Assembly (NCBI GenBank): GCA_022414725.1
Contig: CM039464.1
Coordinates: forward strand, 62,469,213-62,533,212
DNA: 64,000 nt
Reading direction: 5' to 3'
From: Microglena sp. YARC
Taxonomy: Eukaryota > Chlorophyta > Chlorophyceae > Chlamydomonadales > Chlamydomonadaceae
Positions 24,196 through 32,350 of this stretch are shown in pieces (position 1 is the first letter of the stretch; every line of letters begins with the position of its first letter). Both the position numbers and the translations under genes were made by a program. The notes under the pieces are model-generated. The model worked only from the letters and a program-made list of their open reading frames with translations. It was not told where the DNA came from and ran no database searches.

Positions 24196-27102
24196 ACCAC
24201 CATCACCCCCTCCCCCTCCCACCATCCCCTCTCCATCACCACCCCTCACCCCCACCCCCTCACCATAACCACCCACGTACACACCACCAACCTCACCCTT
24301 GCATCCATATACTTCCACATCAACGTAGTAAATGTCAACAAAGGGCCCACTCACAGCTTTCCTGCCAGTCTTGCTCAGAACTCCACCAGCAAGTTGATAA
24401 TCCTACCAGTGATTTGTTTTCTCAAATCTGAAAGTGTTTTTTTCCTAGCTTCATGGTTTTAGGTCCTCCAGGGACAGCGTTTGAGTGCTTTCTATAGCTT
24501 TTTGTAGCTTTTGGGGGCAATTTAGGGCAAAAATAAACATTTGTTTTTACTTTGTTTCAAGCGATAATTTCGCTGAAACGGGGTCAAAACTAGCGATCGC
24601 TATATAGAGCAGGAAAACAATCCCTGATGCCTACATGGCGAGTTGATATGCTTACTTCTTATCAAAGTCACCCATTGCCTTGCTCGCAGTTTGACTGCCA
24701 GGCCAAGAACTCCACTTATGACACGGCTTCCTTCTCGGTCCCATACATCCCACACCCATTGCCCTGCTCGCAGTTTACCTGCCAGGCGCAGAACTCCACC
24801 AATGACACGGCTTCCTTCTCTGTCCCATCCCTCACCCATCGCCCTGCCTGCAGTTTACCTGCCAGGCGCAGAACTCCACCAATGACACGGCTTCCTTCTC
24901 TGTCCCATCCCTCACCCATTGCCCTGCCTGCAGTTTACCTGCCAGGCGCAGAACTCCCTTAATGCCACGGCTTCCTTCTCTGTCCCATCCCTCACCCATT
25001 GCCCTGCCTGCAGTTTACCTGCCAGGCGCAGAACTCCACCAATGCCACAGCTTCCTTCTCTGTCCCTTACATCCTTCACCCATTGCCCTGCCTGCAGTTT
25101 ACCTGCCAGGCGCAGAACTCCACCAATGACACGGCTTCCTTCTCTGTCCCTTACATCCCTCACCCATTGCCCTGCTTGCAGATTGCCTGCCAGGCGCAGA
25201 ACTCCACCAATGTCACGGCTCCTTCTCCGTCCCATACGTCCTTCACCCATTGCCCTTCTCGCAATTTGCCTGCCACACTCAGAATTCCCTTAATAACATG
25301 GCTTCCTTCTCTGTCTCATACGTCCCTCACCCATTGCCCTGTTCGCAGTTTGCCTGCCAGGCGCAGAACTCCACCAATGGCACGGCTTCCTTCTCTGTCC
25401 CGTTTCATCCCTCACCCATTGCCCTGCTTGCAGTCTACCTGCCACACTCAGAATTCCCTTAATAACATGGCTTCCTTCTCTGTCTCATACGTCCCTTACC
25501 CATTGCCCTGTTCGCAGTTTGCCTGCCAGGCCAAGAACTCCACCAATAGCACGGCTCCCTTCTCTGTCCCATACATCCCTCACCCATTGCCCTGCTCACA
25601 GTTTGCCTGCCAGGCGCAGAACTCCACCAATGTCACGGCTCCTTCTCCGTCCCATACGTCCTTCACCCCTTGCCCTTCTCGCAGTTTGCCTGCCACACTC
25701 AGAATTCCCTTAATAACATGGCTATCTTCTCTGTCTCATACATCCCTCACCCATTGCCCTGTTCGCAGTTTTCCTGCCAGGCCAAGAACTCCACCAATGG
25801 CACGGCTTCCTTCTCTGTCCCATACATCCCTCACCCATTGCCCTGCTTGCAGTTTGCCTGCCAGGCGCAGAATTCCCTTAATAACATGGCTTCCTTCTCT
25901 GTCTCATACCTCCCACACCCATTGCCCTTCTCGCAGTTTGCCTGCCAGGCCAAGAACTCCACCAATGGCACGGCTTCCTTCTCTGTCCCATACATCCCTC
26001 ACCCATTGCCCTGCTTGCAGTTTGCCTGCCAGGCGCAGAATTCCCTTAATAACATGGCTTCCTTCTCTGTCTCATACCTCCCACACCCATTGCCCTTCTC
26101 GCAGTTTGCCTGCCAGGCCAAGAACTCCACCAATGGCACGGCTTCCTTCTCTGTCCCATACATCCCTCACCCATTGCCCTGCTTGCAGTTTGCCTGCCAG
26201 GCTCAAAACTCCACCAATGACACGGCTTCCTTCTCCGTCCCATCCCTGTGCTGTGTTCCTGAGCTCACCCCCGCCCTCATCATCACCTCCTCGGTGCTGT
26301 CTCCCAACTTCACCCTAAACGTGGTCCAAGTCGTTGCTGCTACCACCGTTTTTATCAATGAAGTCAGGCAGGAGAACGTCACCTTACCTGATGGTACTGT
26401 AACCATCCCATTTCTGGGTTTCCCAACTGCAAACGACACCACCAGTACCAGTGCGCTTATGGTGGCCGTGATGGCAGACACAGAGCAAGGACGTGATGCC
26501 CTAGGAGATAAATTCCAGGACAACATTTTGAGCTATATCGCAGATGCAGGCCTCAGGTAGGATCTTCCAGGCAAGACCTTGACCCGCCCCACCTAATGTT
26601 TTGGACGACCAACCAATATTGTTCCCATGCCCCAACATTGTCGCCATGCCCCTACATTGTCTCCACGCACCCATATTTACCCCATGCACCCATATTGTCA
26701 CCATGCACCCATATTTACCCCCTGGCAACTCAAACCACTCACATTCCCCCTCCTCTCCTCCCTTCTCTTTCCCCACCCGCGCAGAGGCTTGGGCAAGTGT
26801 GGTGGCACTGTTCGACTGAGTAACAGTGAAGATGATAGGCCCTTCGTTATCTACCAGTGTGTAAGGGACCCACCGATTGCCAGCTTTGAGAGTATCACTA
26901 TTGGCCTTATCCAGCTGTGTTGCAGTACAACTGGTACAGTTGGATCCAGACCCGCAAGCCCCGTGCCCCCGGGCCTACCCTCCCAGCCTTTTGCCCCTCC
27001 CCCCAAAAGACACCTGTAACTATGAAACAAATCAGTTTCATGGCTGCGACAACAGTGAAAACCAGATGAATATAAAACTGGCCAGCAATGTGACATGCAG
27101 GT
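9180..27102 (+). CDS. Secreted-type Cys-rich glycoprotein gene, at least seven exons, 5' and 3' ends not seen
   Basis: Seven exons (9180-9305, 9653-9922, 10182-10349, 22052-22447, 23326-23586, 26189-26556, 26785-27102) have AG and GT boundaries and compatible phases. All junctions are phase 0 except the last, which is phase 2. The product is rich in N-x-S/T sites (NVTVTG, NFTLNV, NDTAS) and paired cysteines, with a recurring LCC motif followed by Pro-rich linkers (in the 22052, 26189 and 26785 exons). This looks extracellular, and the Pro-rich Cys pattern recalls volvocine pherophorin-like wall proteins, but I cannot name a domain. No start codon, signal peptide or terminal exon was identified. 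The intron 10350-22051 is about 11.7 kb and holds a 28-bp satellite, a SINE, a CCTA repeat and an hAT-like element. Two exon ends and one exon start are tandemly duplicated into the neighbouring introns. Confidence 0.6.
9431..9473 (+). repeat. Partial copy of exon A end with donor
   Basis: It encodes VNEVETTTGPIASQ followed by GTACATG, a diverged repeat of the last 14 codons and donor of exon A. No AG acceptor is evident just upstream, so it is probably not a functional exon unless spliced unusually. Confidence 0.6.
9533..9592. repeat. CCACT microsatellite
   Basis: Tandem pentanucleotide CCACT with few interruptions, in the intron before exon B. Confidence 0.9.
9653..9922 (+). CDS. Plus-strand gene, visible exon B
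   Basis: 270 bp, phase 0 to 0, acceptor CCTCCACAG, donor CCCAG|GTGACA. It contains CIRPRTTHVCGSNVTVTG and a further YKCNDTD, giving three cysteines and two N-glycosylation sites typical of an extracellular domain. Confidence 0.65.
10182..10349 (+). CDS. Plus-strand gene, visible exon C
   Basis: 168 bp, phase 0 to 0, acceptor CAACTGCAG, donor TCG|GTACGT. It encodes ADISSELLIKTYDQFVEQAT and an acidic C-terminal part. The following intron is about 11.7 kb. Confidence 0.65.
10615..10735 (+). repeat. Dispersed repeat family B copy (CAGTCCAGGGGTAGG type)
   Basis: It shares CAGTCCAGGGGTAGGC, CCAACCGTGA, AAGGGCT and GATGAACT...CCCCAAA with copies near 49079-49215 and 60662-60806. Unclassified; it may be a short retroelement. 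Confidence 0.7.
10870..15624. repeat. 28-bp satellite, about 170 copies, within an intron
   Basis: 4.75 kb of nearly uninterrupted tandem repeats of a 28-bp AT-rich unit containing AAAAGACACCAACAGTTTTA followed by TTTTTATT. Differences between units are almost only in A or T run length, with one or two base changes at the right edge, so the array is young or strongly homogenised. The left edge contains GGTGTCTTTC just before the first AAAAGACACC, a short inverted start. It lies in the intron between exons C and D of the plus-strand gene. Confidence 0.97.
15625..15947. other. Unique intron sequence
   Basis: AT-rich non-repetitive sequence without coding signal. It contains an inverted pair near 15737-15752 (TTGCACTGGTAAAATA) and 15853-15868 (TATTTTACCAGTGCAA), possibly ends of a small fold-back element of about 130 bp. 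Confidence 0.5.
15959..16174 (-). mobile_element. tRNA-derived SINE, full length
   Basis: Read on the minus strand, the head has an RNA polymerase III A box (TGGTCTAGTGG) and, about 40 bases on, a B-box-like GGTTCCATTCC. It is followed by a conserved tail ending near CACCACGCCCCACCAGGCG. It is bounded by a perfect 11-bp target duplication AAAGGAGAACA at 15948-15958 and 16175-16185. The tail has no poly-A. A second full copy is at 59128-59337, and two copies lacking the head are at about 38033 and 51181. Confidence 0.85.
16289..18215. repeat. CCTA / CACCTACCTA imperfect microsatellite
   Basis: About 1.9 kb of ACCTACCTACATACACCTAC-like sequence, degenerate at both edges and purest at 17390-17540. 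Long frames read PTYLPTYTYLH but have no other coding character. Confidence 0.95.
18216..19402. other. No gene recognised
   Basis: Moderately AT-rich intron sequence. One notable item is a tandem pair of ATTCCACCTGCCATTTCGGC near 18733-18783. Small frames on both strands lack support. Confidence 0.5.
19411..21430 (+). mobile_element. hAT-like DNA transposon, non-autonomous, 2,020 bp
   Basis: The ends are TAGGGGTCGGC and, inverted, TAGGGATCGGC (10 of 11 match), continuing into AT-rich subterminal sequence with repeated AATATTAGTC. The insertion is flanked by a perfect 8-bp duplication GTTGTAAC at 19403-19410 and 21431-21438. An 8-bp duplication with YARNG-type ends fits the hAT superfamily. 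The interior has only short coding remnants and an expanded CA-type microsatellite (20028-20880) instead of an intact transposase, so it would need a transposase in trans. Strand is arbitrary. Confidence 0.85.
20028..20880. repeat. CA-rich microsatellite inside the hAT-like element
   Basis: ACACAC/ACAAAC repeats with higher-order units. At 20680-20870 a unit of about 44 bp containing AATGCACTCCCCAAACACA repeats about five times. All the long Cys-Val or Thr-His frames here are artefacts of the repeat. Confidence 0.95.
21478..21850. repeat. 38-bp minisatellite (CATGTAAGCATCCAATCATG type)
   Basis: About ten copies of a 38-bp unit containing CATGTAAGCATCCAATCATG then TAACAATCCAGATGCAAC. It sits just right of the hAT-like element, still in the same intron. 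Confidence 0.95.
22052..22447 (+). CDS. Plus-strand gene, visible exon D
   Basis: 396 bp, phase 0 to 0, acceptor CCCTCTCCAG, donor CTCCAA|GTATGT. It begins with a hydrophobic IAVLALLITTN, then AELTCNN, YFHCGN and LVPELCC followed by a Pro-rich linker (PGMPGLPPSSPPPS), then C..H..LLACEPDED. The Cys pattern and linker suggest an extracellular module. The LCC-then-proline arrangement recurs in the 26189 and 26785 exons. Confidence 0.7.
22645..22975. repeat. 104-bp tandem repeat
   Basis: About three copies of a 104-bp unit starting TGTTGCAGCCATCTGCCTC and including GGCACATATAAGGTTGATGG. It lies in the intron between exons D and E. The TTGCAG in each unit is acceptor-like but no coding exon follows. 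Confidence 0.9.
23326..23586 (+). CDS. Plus-strand gene, visible exon E
   Basis: 261 bp, phase 0 to 0, acceptor GTCACTGCAG, donor ATGCAG|GTGCGC. It encodes TTLDVFHNDTDPQMLDFNFT and EGNIVCNSVITIIGTLDPS. The last ~60 bases plus donor are repeated twice more downstream. Confidence 0.7.
23587..23905 (+). repeat. Two tandem copies of exon E end plus donor
   Basis: Segments containing GTGTGCAACTCAGTGATCAC and GGCACGCTGGATCC end at ATGCAGGTGCGC (about 23746) and at ATGCAGATGCGC (about 23886). The second has lost the GT donor by a G-to-A change. G-runs of about 17 bases separate the copies. The copies have no acceptor, so they are probably intronic debris. Confidence 0.8.
24031..24372 (+). pseudogene. 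Diverged copy of exon F broken by CA/CCA expansion
   Basis: It begins CCTGCCAGGCTCAGAAC and encodes FTNDTASFSVPS, as in exon F. A frame change is followed by STRVVTSTMLTI, then poly-C, a (CA)n run at 24153-24193 and (CCA/CCT) repeats. It then resumes coding-like sequence (TTNLTLASIYFHINVVNVN). It looks like an exon paralogue disrupted by microsatellite growth. Confidence 0.6.
24420..24612 (+). repeat. Dispersed repeat family C copy
   Basis: It shares AAATCTGAAAGT, CTAGCTT, CCTCCAGGGACAG and CTATAGCTTTTT with 51035-51175. Its right half (AAGCGATAATTTCGCT, AAAACTAGCGATCGCT) is shared in inverse orientation with 53340-53452. Unclassified. Confidence 0.7.
24668..26188 (+). repeat. 84-bp array, about 18 copies, each carrying the exon F splice acceptor
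   Basis: The unit contains CCATTGCCCTG, a CTCGCAG acceptor, TTTGCCTGCCAG and exon F codons for AQNSTNDTASFSVP. Most units are 84 bp (28 codons), a few are 80-83. The last unit runs into the real exon F at 26189. Because 84 is divisible by three the array stays open over hundreds of codons in two frames. It may be intron with many alternative 3' splice sites, or partly exonic. Confidence 0.9.
26189..26556 (+). CDS. Plus-strand gene, visible exon F
   Basis: 368 bp, phase 0 to 2, acceptor CTTGCAG, donor CCTCAG|GTAGGA. It encodes FACQAQNSTNDTASFSVPS, then LCCVPELTP, then beta-rich sequence with several N-glycosylation sites and VMADTEQGRDALGDKFQDN. The acceptor used could also be any of the upstream 84-bp units. 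Confidence 0.7.
26785..27102 (+). CDS. Plus-strand gene, visible exon G, with a frame discontinuity
   Basis: Acceptor CCGCGCAG; one base completes the split codon from exon F, giving RGLGKCGGTV and later IGLIQLCCST followed by a Pro-rich stretch. That frame ends at TAA about 27017. A coding-looking continuation, DTCNYETNQFHGCDN to NVTC, lies in another frame and ends at TGCAG|GTAACT. Either a very short intron ending in CCCCAAAAG, or a one-base difference in the C/A run near 27000, joins them. Confidence 0.5.
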
Positions 27103-27105
27103 AAC

Positions 27106-28329
27106 TTGCAAACATCCATATTTGCCTTCACACCCATATTTGCGTTCACACCTGTATTTGCATACACACCCATATTTGCCTTCACACCCATATTTGCATG
27201 CACACCCATATTTGCCTTCACACTCATATTTGCCTTCACACCCATGTTTGCCTTCACACCTGTATTTGCATACTCACCCATATTTGCCTTCACACCCATA
27301 TTTGCATGCACACCCATATTTGCCTTCACACTCATATTTGCCTTCACACCCATATTTGCATGCACACCCATATTTGAATTTACACCCATATTTGCCTTCA
27401 CACCCATATTTGCATGCACACTCATATTTGCATGTACACCCATATTTGCATATAACACCATATTTGCCTTCCACCTGTATTTGCCTTCACACTCATATTT
27501 GCCTTCACACCTGTATTTGCATACACACCCATATTTGCATGCACACCCATATTTGCCTTCACACTCATATTTGCCTTCACACCCATGTTTGCCTTCACAC
27601 CTGTATTTGCATACTCACCCATATTTGCCTTCACACCCATATTTGCATGCACACCCATATTTGCCTTCACACTCATATTTGCCTTCACACCCATATTTGC
27701 ATGCACACCCATATTTGAATTTACACCCATATTTGCCTTCACACCCATATTTGCATGCACACCCATATTTGCATGTACACCCATATTTGCATATACACCC
27801 ATATTTGCCTTCACACCTGTATTTGCCTTCACACTCATATTTGCCTTCACACCTGTATTTGCATACACACCCATATTTGCATGCACACCCATATTTGCAT
27901 GTACACCCATATTTGCATGCACACCCATATTTGCATATACACCCATATTTGCCTTCACACCTGTATTTGCATACACACCCATATTTGCCTTCACACCCAT
28001 ATTTGCATGCACACCCATATTTGCATGTACACCCATATTTGCATGCACACCCATATTTGCATATACACCCATATTTGCCTTCACACCTGTATTTGCATAC
28101 ACACCCATATTTGCCTTCACACCCATATTTGCATGCACACCCATATTTGCCTTCACTAATATTTGCATGCACACCCATATTTGCATATACACCCATATTT
28201 GCCTTCACACCCATATTTGTATTCACACCCATATTTGGCTTCACACCTGTATTTGCATACACACCCATATTTGCATGTACACCCATATTTTCCTTCACAC
28301 CCATATTTGCATGCACACCCATATTTGCA
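27106..28329. repeat. 18-bp minisatellite (CACACCCATATTTGCCTT), left part
   Basis: About 68 copies of an 18-bp unit with a variable four-base part (CTTC, ATGC, ATAC, ATAT). It reads TPIFAF on one frame, so long artefactual frames arise on both strands. It is interrupted at 28330 by an inverted-repeat element. Confidence 0.95.
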
Positions 28330-28331
28330 TA

Positions 28332-29095
28332 CCGTACTGCTCTCAAAATTTAACGGTTTAAATTGACGGGAGCAACCGTCAAATCGTGGCGTACGGTATA
28401 TTACGAAACGAAAAAACCGTGAAATCGTTTTTTTTGCCGATATTAGGTGCATCACTAGAATGCACCTATCTCACTGCTCAGTGGGCCAAACACTACAATT
28501 TTTAGTGATACGAGATCACTGGGACCTCCTGCATCTGTCTGCATATTCAGATGCCTCATCCGACAAAAATAACGTGTTTGGGAGCACAGACCCTGTGGCC
28601 ATCTGTGACCACTCTTCCTTGCTCCAATTGTTTGAATTAGGGCACACTGGTGATGAGGATGAGGTGCCCTTGGCCCTTCTAGATCGCTGAGCAACACACG
28701 AACATACATTATGCTTATGCTAATGACATTAACTGAGCAAGAGATGATTTCAGGAGTTAATGGAAACGATTGAATGTCTCATCTAGTTATTTCAATGAGT
28801 ACCGGTAGTGTTATGCTGACAAGATATTGGGATCATTGCAAATATTATATGTCACTCCTTGCAGGTCCTAGAACAGTGTACCCTAATATTGTACCATGAA
28901 CCATGAACCAGTGTAACATGATTAAGTACAAACGTTCAGTTGCATAAATGGATTTTATTAAAATGGAAACCGTCAAATGTGTAACGTCAATTTATACTCC
29001 TATTAAAAAAACCGTCAAATGTAAACCGTCAATTTATAATACCCCCCCAAAAAAGCGTCAAATTTTGCAACGTTAAATTTTGAGAGGCAGTACGG
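28332..29095. mobile_element. TA-flanked inverted-repeat element (Tc1/mariner-like MITE), 764 bp
   Basis: The ends CCGTACTGC-TCTCAAAATT and its inverse match over about 24 bp with one 1-bp gap. It is flanked by TA on both sides (28330-28331, 29096-29097); excision restores a GCATATACACCC register found elsewhere in the minisatellite. Subterminal repeats CCGTCAAAT and GTCAATTTATA occur near both ends. The longest internal frame is 84 codons with no transposase motif, so it is non-autonomous. Confidence 0.85.
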
Positions 29096-29097
29096 TA

Positions 29098-30470
29098 TAC
29101 ACCCATATTTGCCTTCACACCTGTATTTGCATACACACCCATATTTGCCTTCACACCTGTATTTGCATACACACCCATATTTGCCTTCACACCCATATTT
29201 GCATGCACACCCATATTTGCATATACACCCATATTTGCCTTCACACCCATATTTGTATTCACACCCACATTTGCCTTCACACCCATATTGGCCTTCACAC
29301 CCATATTTGCCTTCACACCTGTATTTGCATACACAACCATATTTGCCTTCACACCTGTATTTGCATGCACACCCATATTTGCCTTCACACCCATATTTGC
29401 ATGCACACCCATATTTGCATATACACCCATATTTGCCTTCACACCCATATTTGCATTCACACCCATATTTGCCTTCACACCCATACTGGCCTTCACACCC
29501 ATATACGCCTTCACACCTGTATTTGCATACACACCCATATTTGCATGCACACCCATATTTTCATATACACCCATATTTGTATACACACCAATATTTGCCT
29601 TCACACCCATATTTGCATTCACACCCATGTTTGCCTTCACACCCATATTTGCCTTCACACCAATATTTGCCTTCACACCCATATTTGCCTTCACACCCAT
29701 ATTTGCCTTCACACCCATATTTGCCTTCACACCCATATTTGCCTTCAAACCCATATTTGCCTTCACACCCATATTTGCCTTCACCGCATATTTGCCTTCA
29801 ACACCATTTTGCCTATCACACCCCATATTTGCTTCACACCCATATTTACATGCACACCCATATTTGCCTTCACACCCACATTTGCCTTCACCCATATTTG
29901 CCTTCACACCCACATTTGCCTTCACACCCATATTTGCCTTCACACCCATATTTGCCTTCACACCCATATTTACATGCACACCCATATTTGCCTTCACACC
30001 CACATTTGCCTTCACCCATATTTGCCTTCACACCCACATTTGCCTTCACACCCATATTTGCCTTCACACCCATATTTACATGCACACCCATATTTGCCTT
30101 CACACCCATATTTGCCTTCACCCATATTTGCCTTCACACCCACATTTGCCTTCACACCCATATTTGCCTTCACACCCATATTTACATGCACACCCATATT
30201 TGCCTTCACACCCATATTTGCCTTCACACCCATATTTGCCTTCACACCCATATTTGCCTTCACACCAATATTTTCATACACACCCATACTTGAATACACA
30301 CCTATATTTGCATGCACACCATATTTGCATGCACACCCATATTTGCGTACACACCCATATTTGCCTTCACCCCAATATTTGCCTTCACACCCATATTTGC
30401 GTACACACCCCATATTTGCTTCACCCCAATATTTGCCTTCACATCCCATATTTGCGTACACACCATACTT
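29098..30470. repeat. 18-bp minisatellite, right part
   Basis: Same unit as 27106-28329, becoming more degenerate after 29800 (unit-length changes, CACCC contractions) and decaying near 30480. A second-order pattern of about 75-150 bp is visible between 29840 and 30240. Confidence 0.95.
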
Positions 30471-30559
30471 GTCAAAGCACACATATTTTCGACACAAACA
30501 TGTCCATCAAAACACATATATAACATATTTTGCCTTATAAACAACCACTCAAGCTAAAA

Positions 30560-30810
30560 TCACTATCCCCCCCCCCCCCCCCCCCCCCCCTCCCGCACAC
30601 ACACACTTACACCATGTTTGTATTCCTATCTCGTGAAAGGATGGAATGTGCCTCAATGCATCAACAAACGCCTGTAAACAGTACTACCCCCCACACCACC
30701 CACCACCACCACCACCACACACCCACACACCACACACACACACACCACCGGTCCACACCACACCACCACCACCACACCACACCACACACCACCACCACCA
30801 CACTCTCCTG
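30560..30810. repeat. Poly-C tract and CAC/CCA-rich low-complexity sequence
   Basis: A C-run of about 25 bases at 30567-30591 is followed by ACAC and CACCAC repeats. The short non-repetitive insert at 30613-30680 might be a remnant of an exon but I cannot support it. Confidence 0.85.
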
Positions 30811-31297
30811 ACAACTGTATGTAGGTCCTTTGAAGAAAGAATGGAAATGTGATTTCACGTCATTCATCAACCCTTCATTGTGTTGGCAGTGGCTGCAGTC
30901 TTCTCCCATGGTCCATCATGATTTTTGTTGACTACGCTTGCAAATATCAGGTGAGGGTGGTTGTAGGTTGTTGTGGTGTTGACTACGCTTGCAATATAGG
31001 TGAGGGTGGTTTGTAGGTTGTTGACTACGCTTGCAATGTCTGGAACATGACAAAACTAGCTTGTGCTTGATGTCGTACTTGCTACAGTGTACCGGGTGGT
31101 ACCGTAACTACACAAACTATAAAAGCTTCAAGAAGCTTCTCTTCGTGAGGCCTAAAAACATACAGCTAGAAGAAGAAGAAATCAGTTTTGAAAAAAAGCT
31201 TTTCATCATAGCTGTTCCTATCGAGTATCAGCGAGGGTTGCCTGCAGGCATCATATCTATGTTCTCCTCGTCCCACCTTCTCCCTTTTTGGCGGAGC
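30811..31297. other. No gene recognised
   Basis: It contains a triplicated GTTGACTACGCTTGCAAT-type segment at about 30930-31040. No coding evidence. Confidence 0.5.
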
Positions 31298-31447
31298 GAC
31301 CCCATCTTCAACAGGGCGGGAGCCCAGGGTTTACGACATTTGTCGTCGACCGAACATTTCTTGAAGCCCACGTCAGCCAACGGTCGCGTACTAAGTCGCT
31401 TCGGTCAGCTCCATCGTTTGCCACCTTTCGTTCCGTTGCCAAACACA
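31298..31447 (+). repeat. Dispersed repeat family D copy
   Basis: It shares CACGTCAGCCAACGGTC, CGGTCAGCTCCATCG and TTGCCACCTTTCGTTC with copies at about 35560, 36345, 36560 and 38520. Unclassified interspersed repeat. Confidence 0.65.
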
Positions 31448-32080
31448 CACTCCGCAATTTCGCGTCGCTTGCCAGATGATTATGATGATTGAAACACGCA
31501 CACACACCTTCTACACTGCACACACAAACCCTACACTACACGACCATACACACAACAATCTACACACACACACCCTACACATACACACAACACCCCTGGT
31601 CCTGTCATTCATTTTGTGTCAAAGCAGACGTAGCACAGTAGGGTTGTCGCATCATAGCTGTGCTCTGTCTTTCCCCACATTCCTCCCCCTATTCCCCTTA
31701 TTTCCATTCATCCTTTCCTTCTTTCCCCCCCCCTTTCTCCACCTTATTACTACCTACCCCACTCACTACCCACCCCACGCCCATATCCGGCCACCACCAC
31801 GCCTACACCTCTCCTCCGTACTTTTCCTCCTCCACATGTCCCTCTCTAAAGCATGAGATGGCCAACCCCAACTCCCCCACTGTGCTATGAGAAGTTCCTC
31901 CTCACAGGCACCATAGCCCAACCTCAACCAGCAACAGTCCTACACCAACTCAACCAACCTCAACCAACGATCAGTCCTAATCACCAACCTCACCTACCCC
32001 TAACCTTCACCACCCGCCTCACCAGGCCAAAATGAGACAGGCTGACCTTCGGGTGACGCTCCCTCCGTTTGGGACAACTG
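31448..32080. other. Low-complexity C/A-rich sequence
   Basis: CACA- and CCTC-rich with no exon signal. AACCTCAACCA-type short repeats occur near 31920-31970. Confidence 0.6.
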
Positions 32081-32083
32081 GTG

Positions 32084-32350
32084 TCAGCGTATACTACTAG
32101 GAACGAGTGCCTTATTGGAAGTGGTCCACTAATCACAGCCAAGCTCTCGGCTATGGTCTTACGATTGGGGGCAACTTAGTAATGATCAGACCCGCACCCC
32201 GCCTGTGTACGCGACCTTCTGGGGAGATCGAACCCCCCCGTTTTCCTCCGGGTCAGGCATTATTGTCAGCGTATACTACTAGGACACCGAGTGGCCTTAT
32301 TAGGCATTGATCAGATGCATAGACTCGTGTCCTAGTAGTACAGAGCTGAC
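32084..32350. repeat. Fold-back repeat with a Pol III B-box-like motif
   Basis: GTCAGCGTATACTACTAGGA occurs directly at 32084 and 32265, and inverted (TCCTAGTAGTACAGAGCTGAC) at 32330-32350, giving an 86-bp hairpin nested in a longer direct repeat. On the minus strand GGTTCGATCTCC (about 32222-32233) resembles a B box, so it may derive from a tRNA-like SINE. Confidence 0.6.

Noticed and set aside
27106..30540. Frames of 394-486 codons reading TPIFAF or HTHICLHT
   Set aside because: 18-bp minisatellite open in many frames on both strands, broken by a MITE; no splice or domain context.
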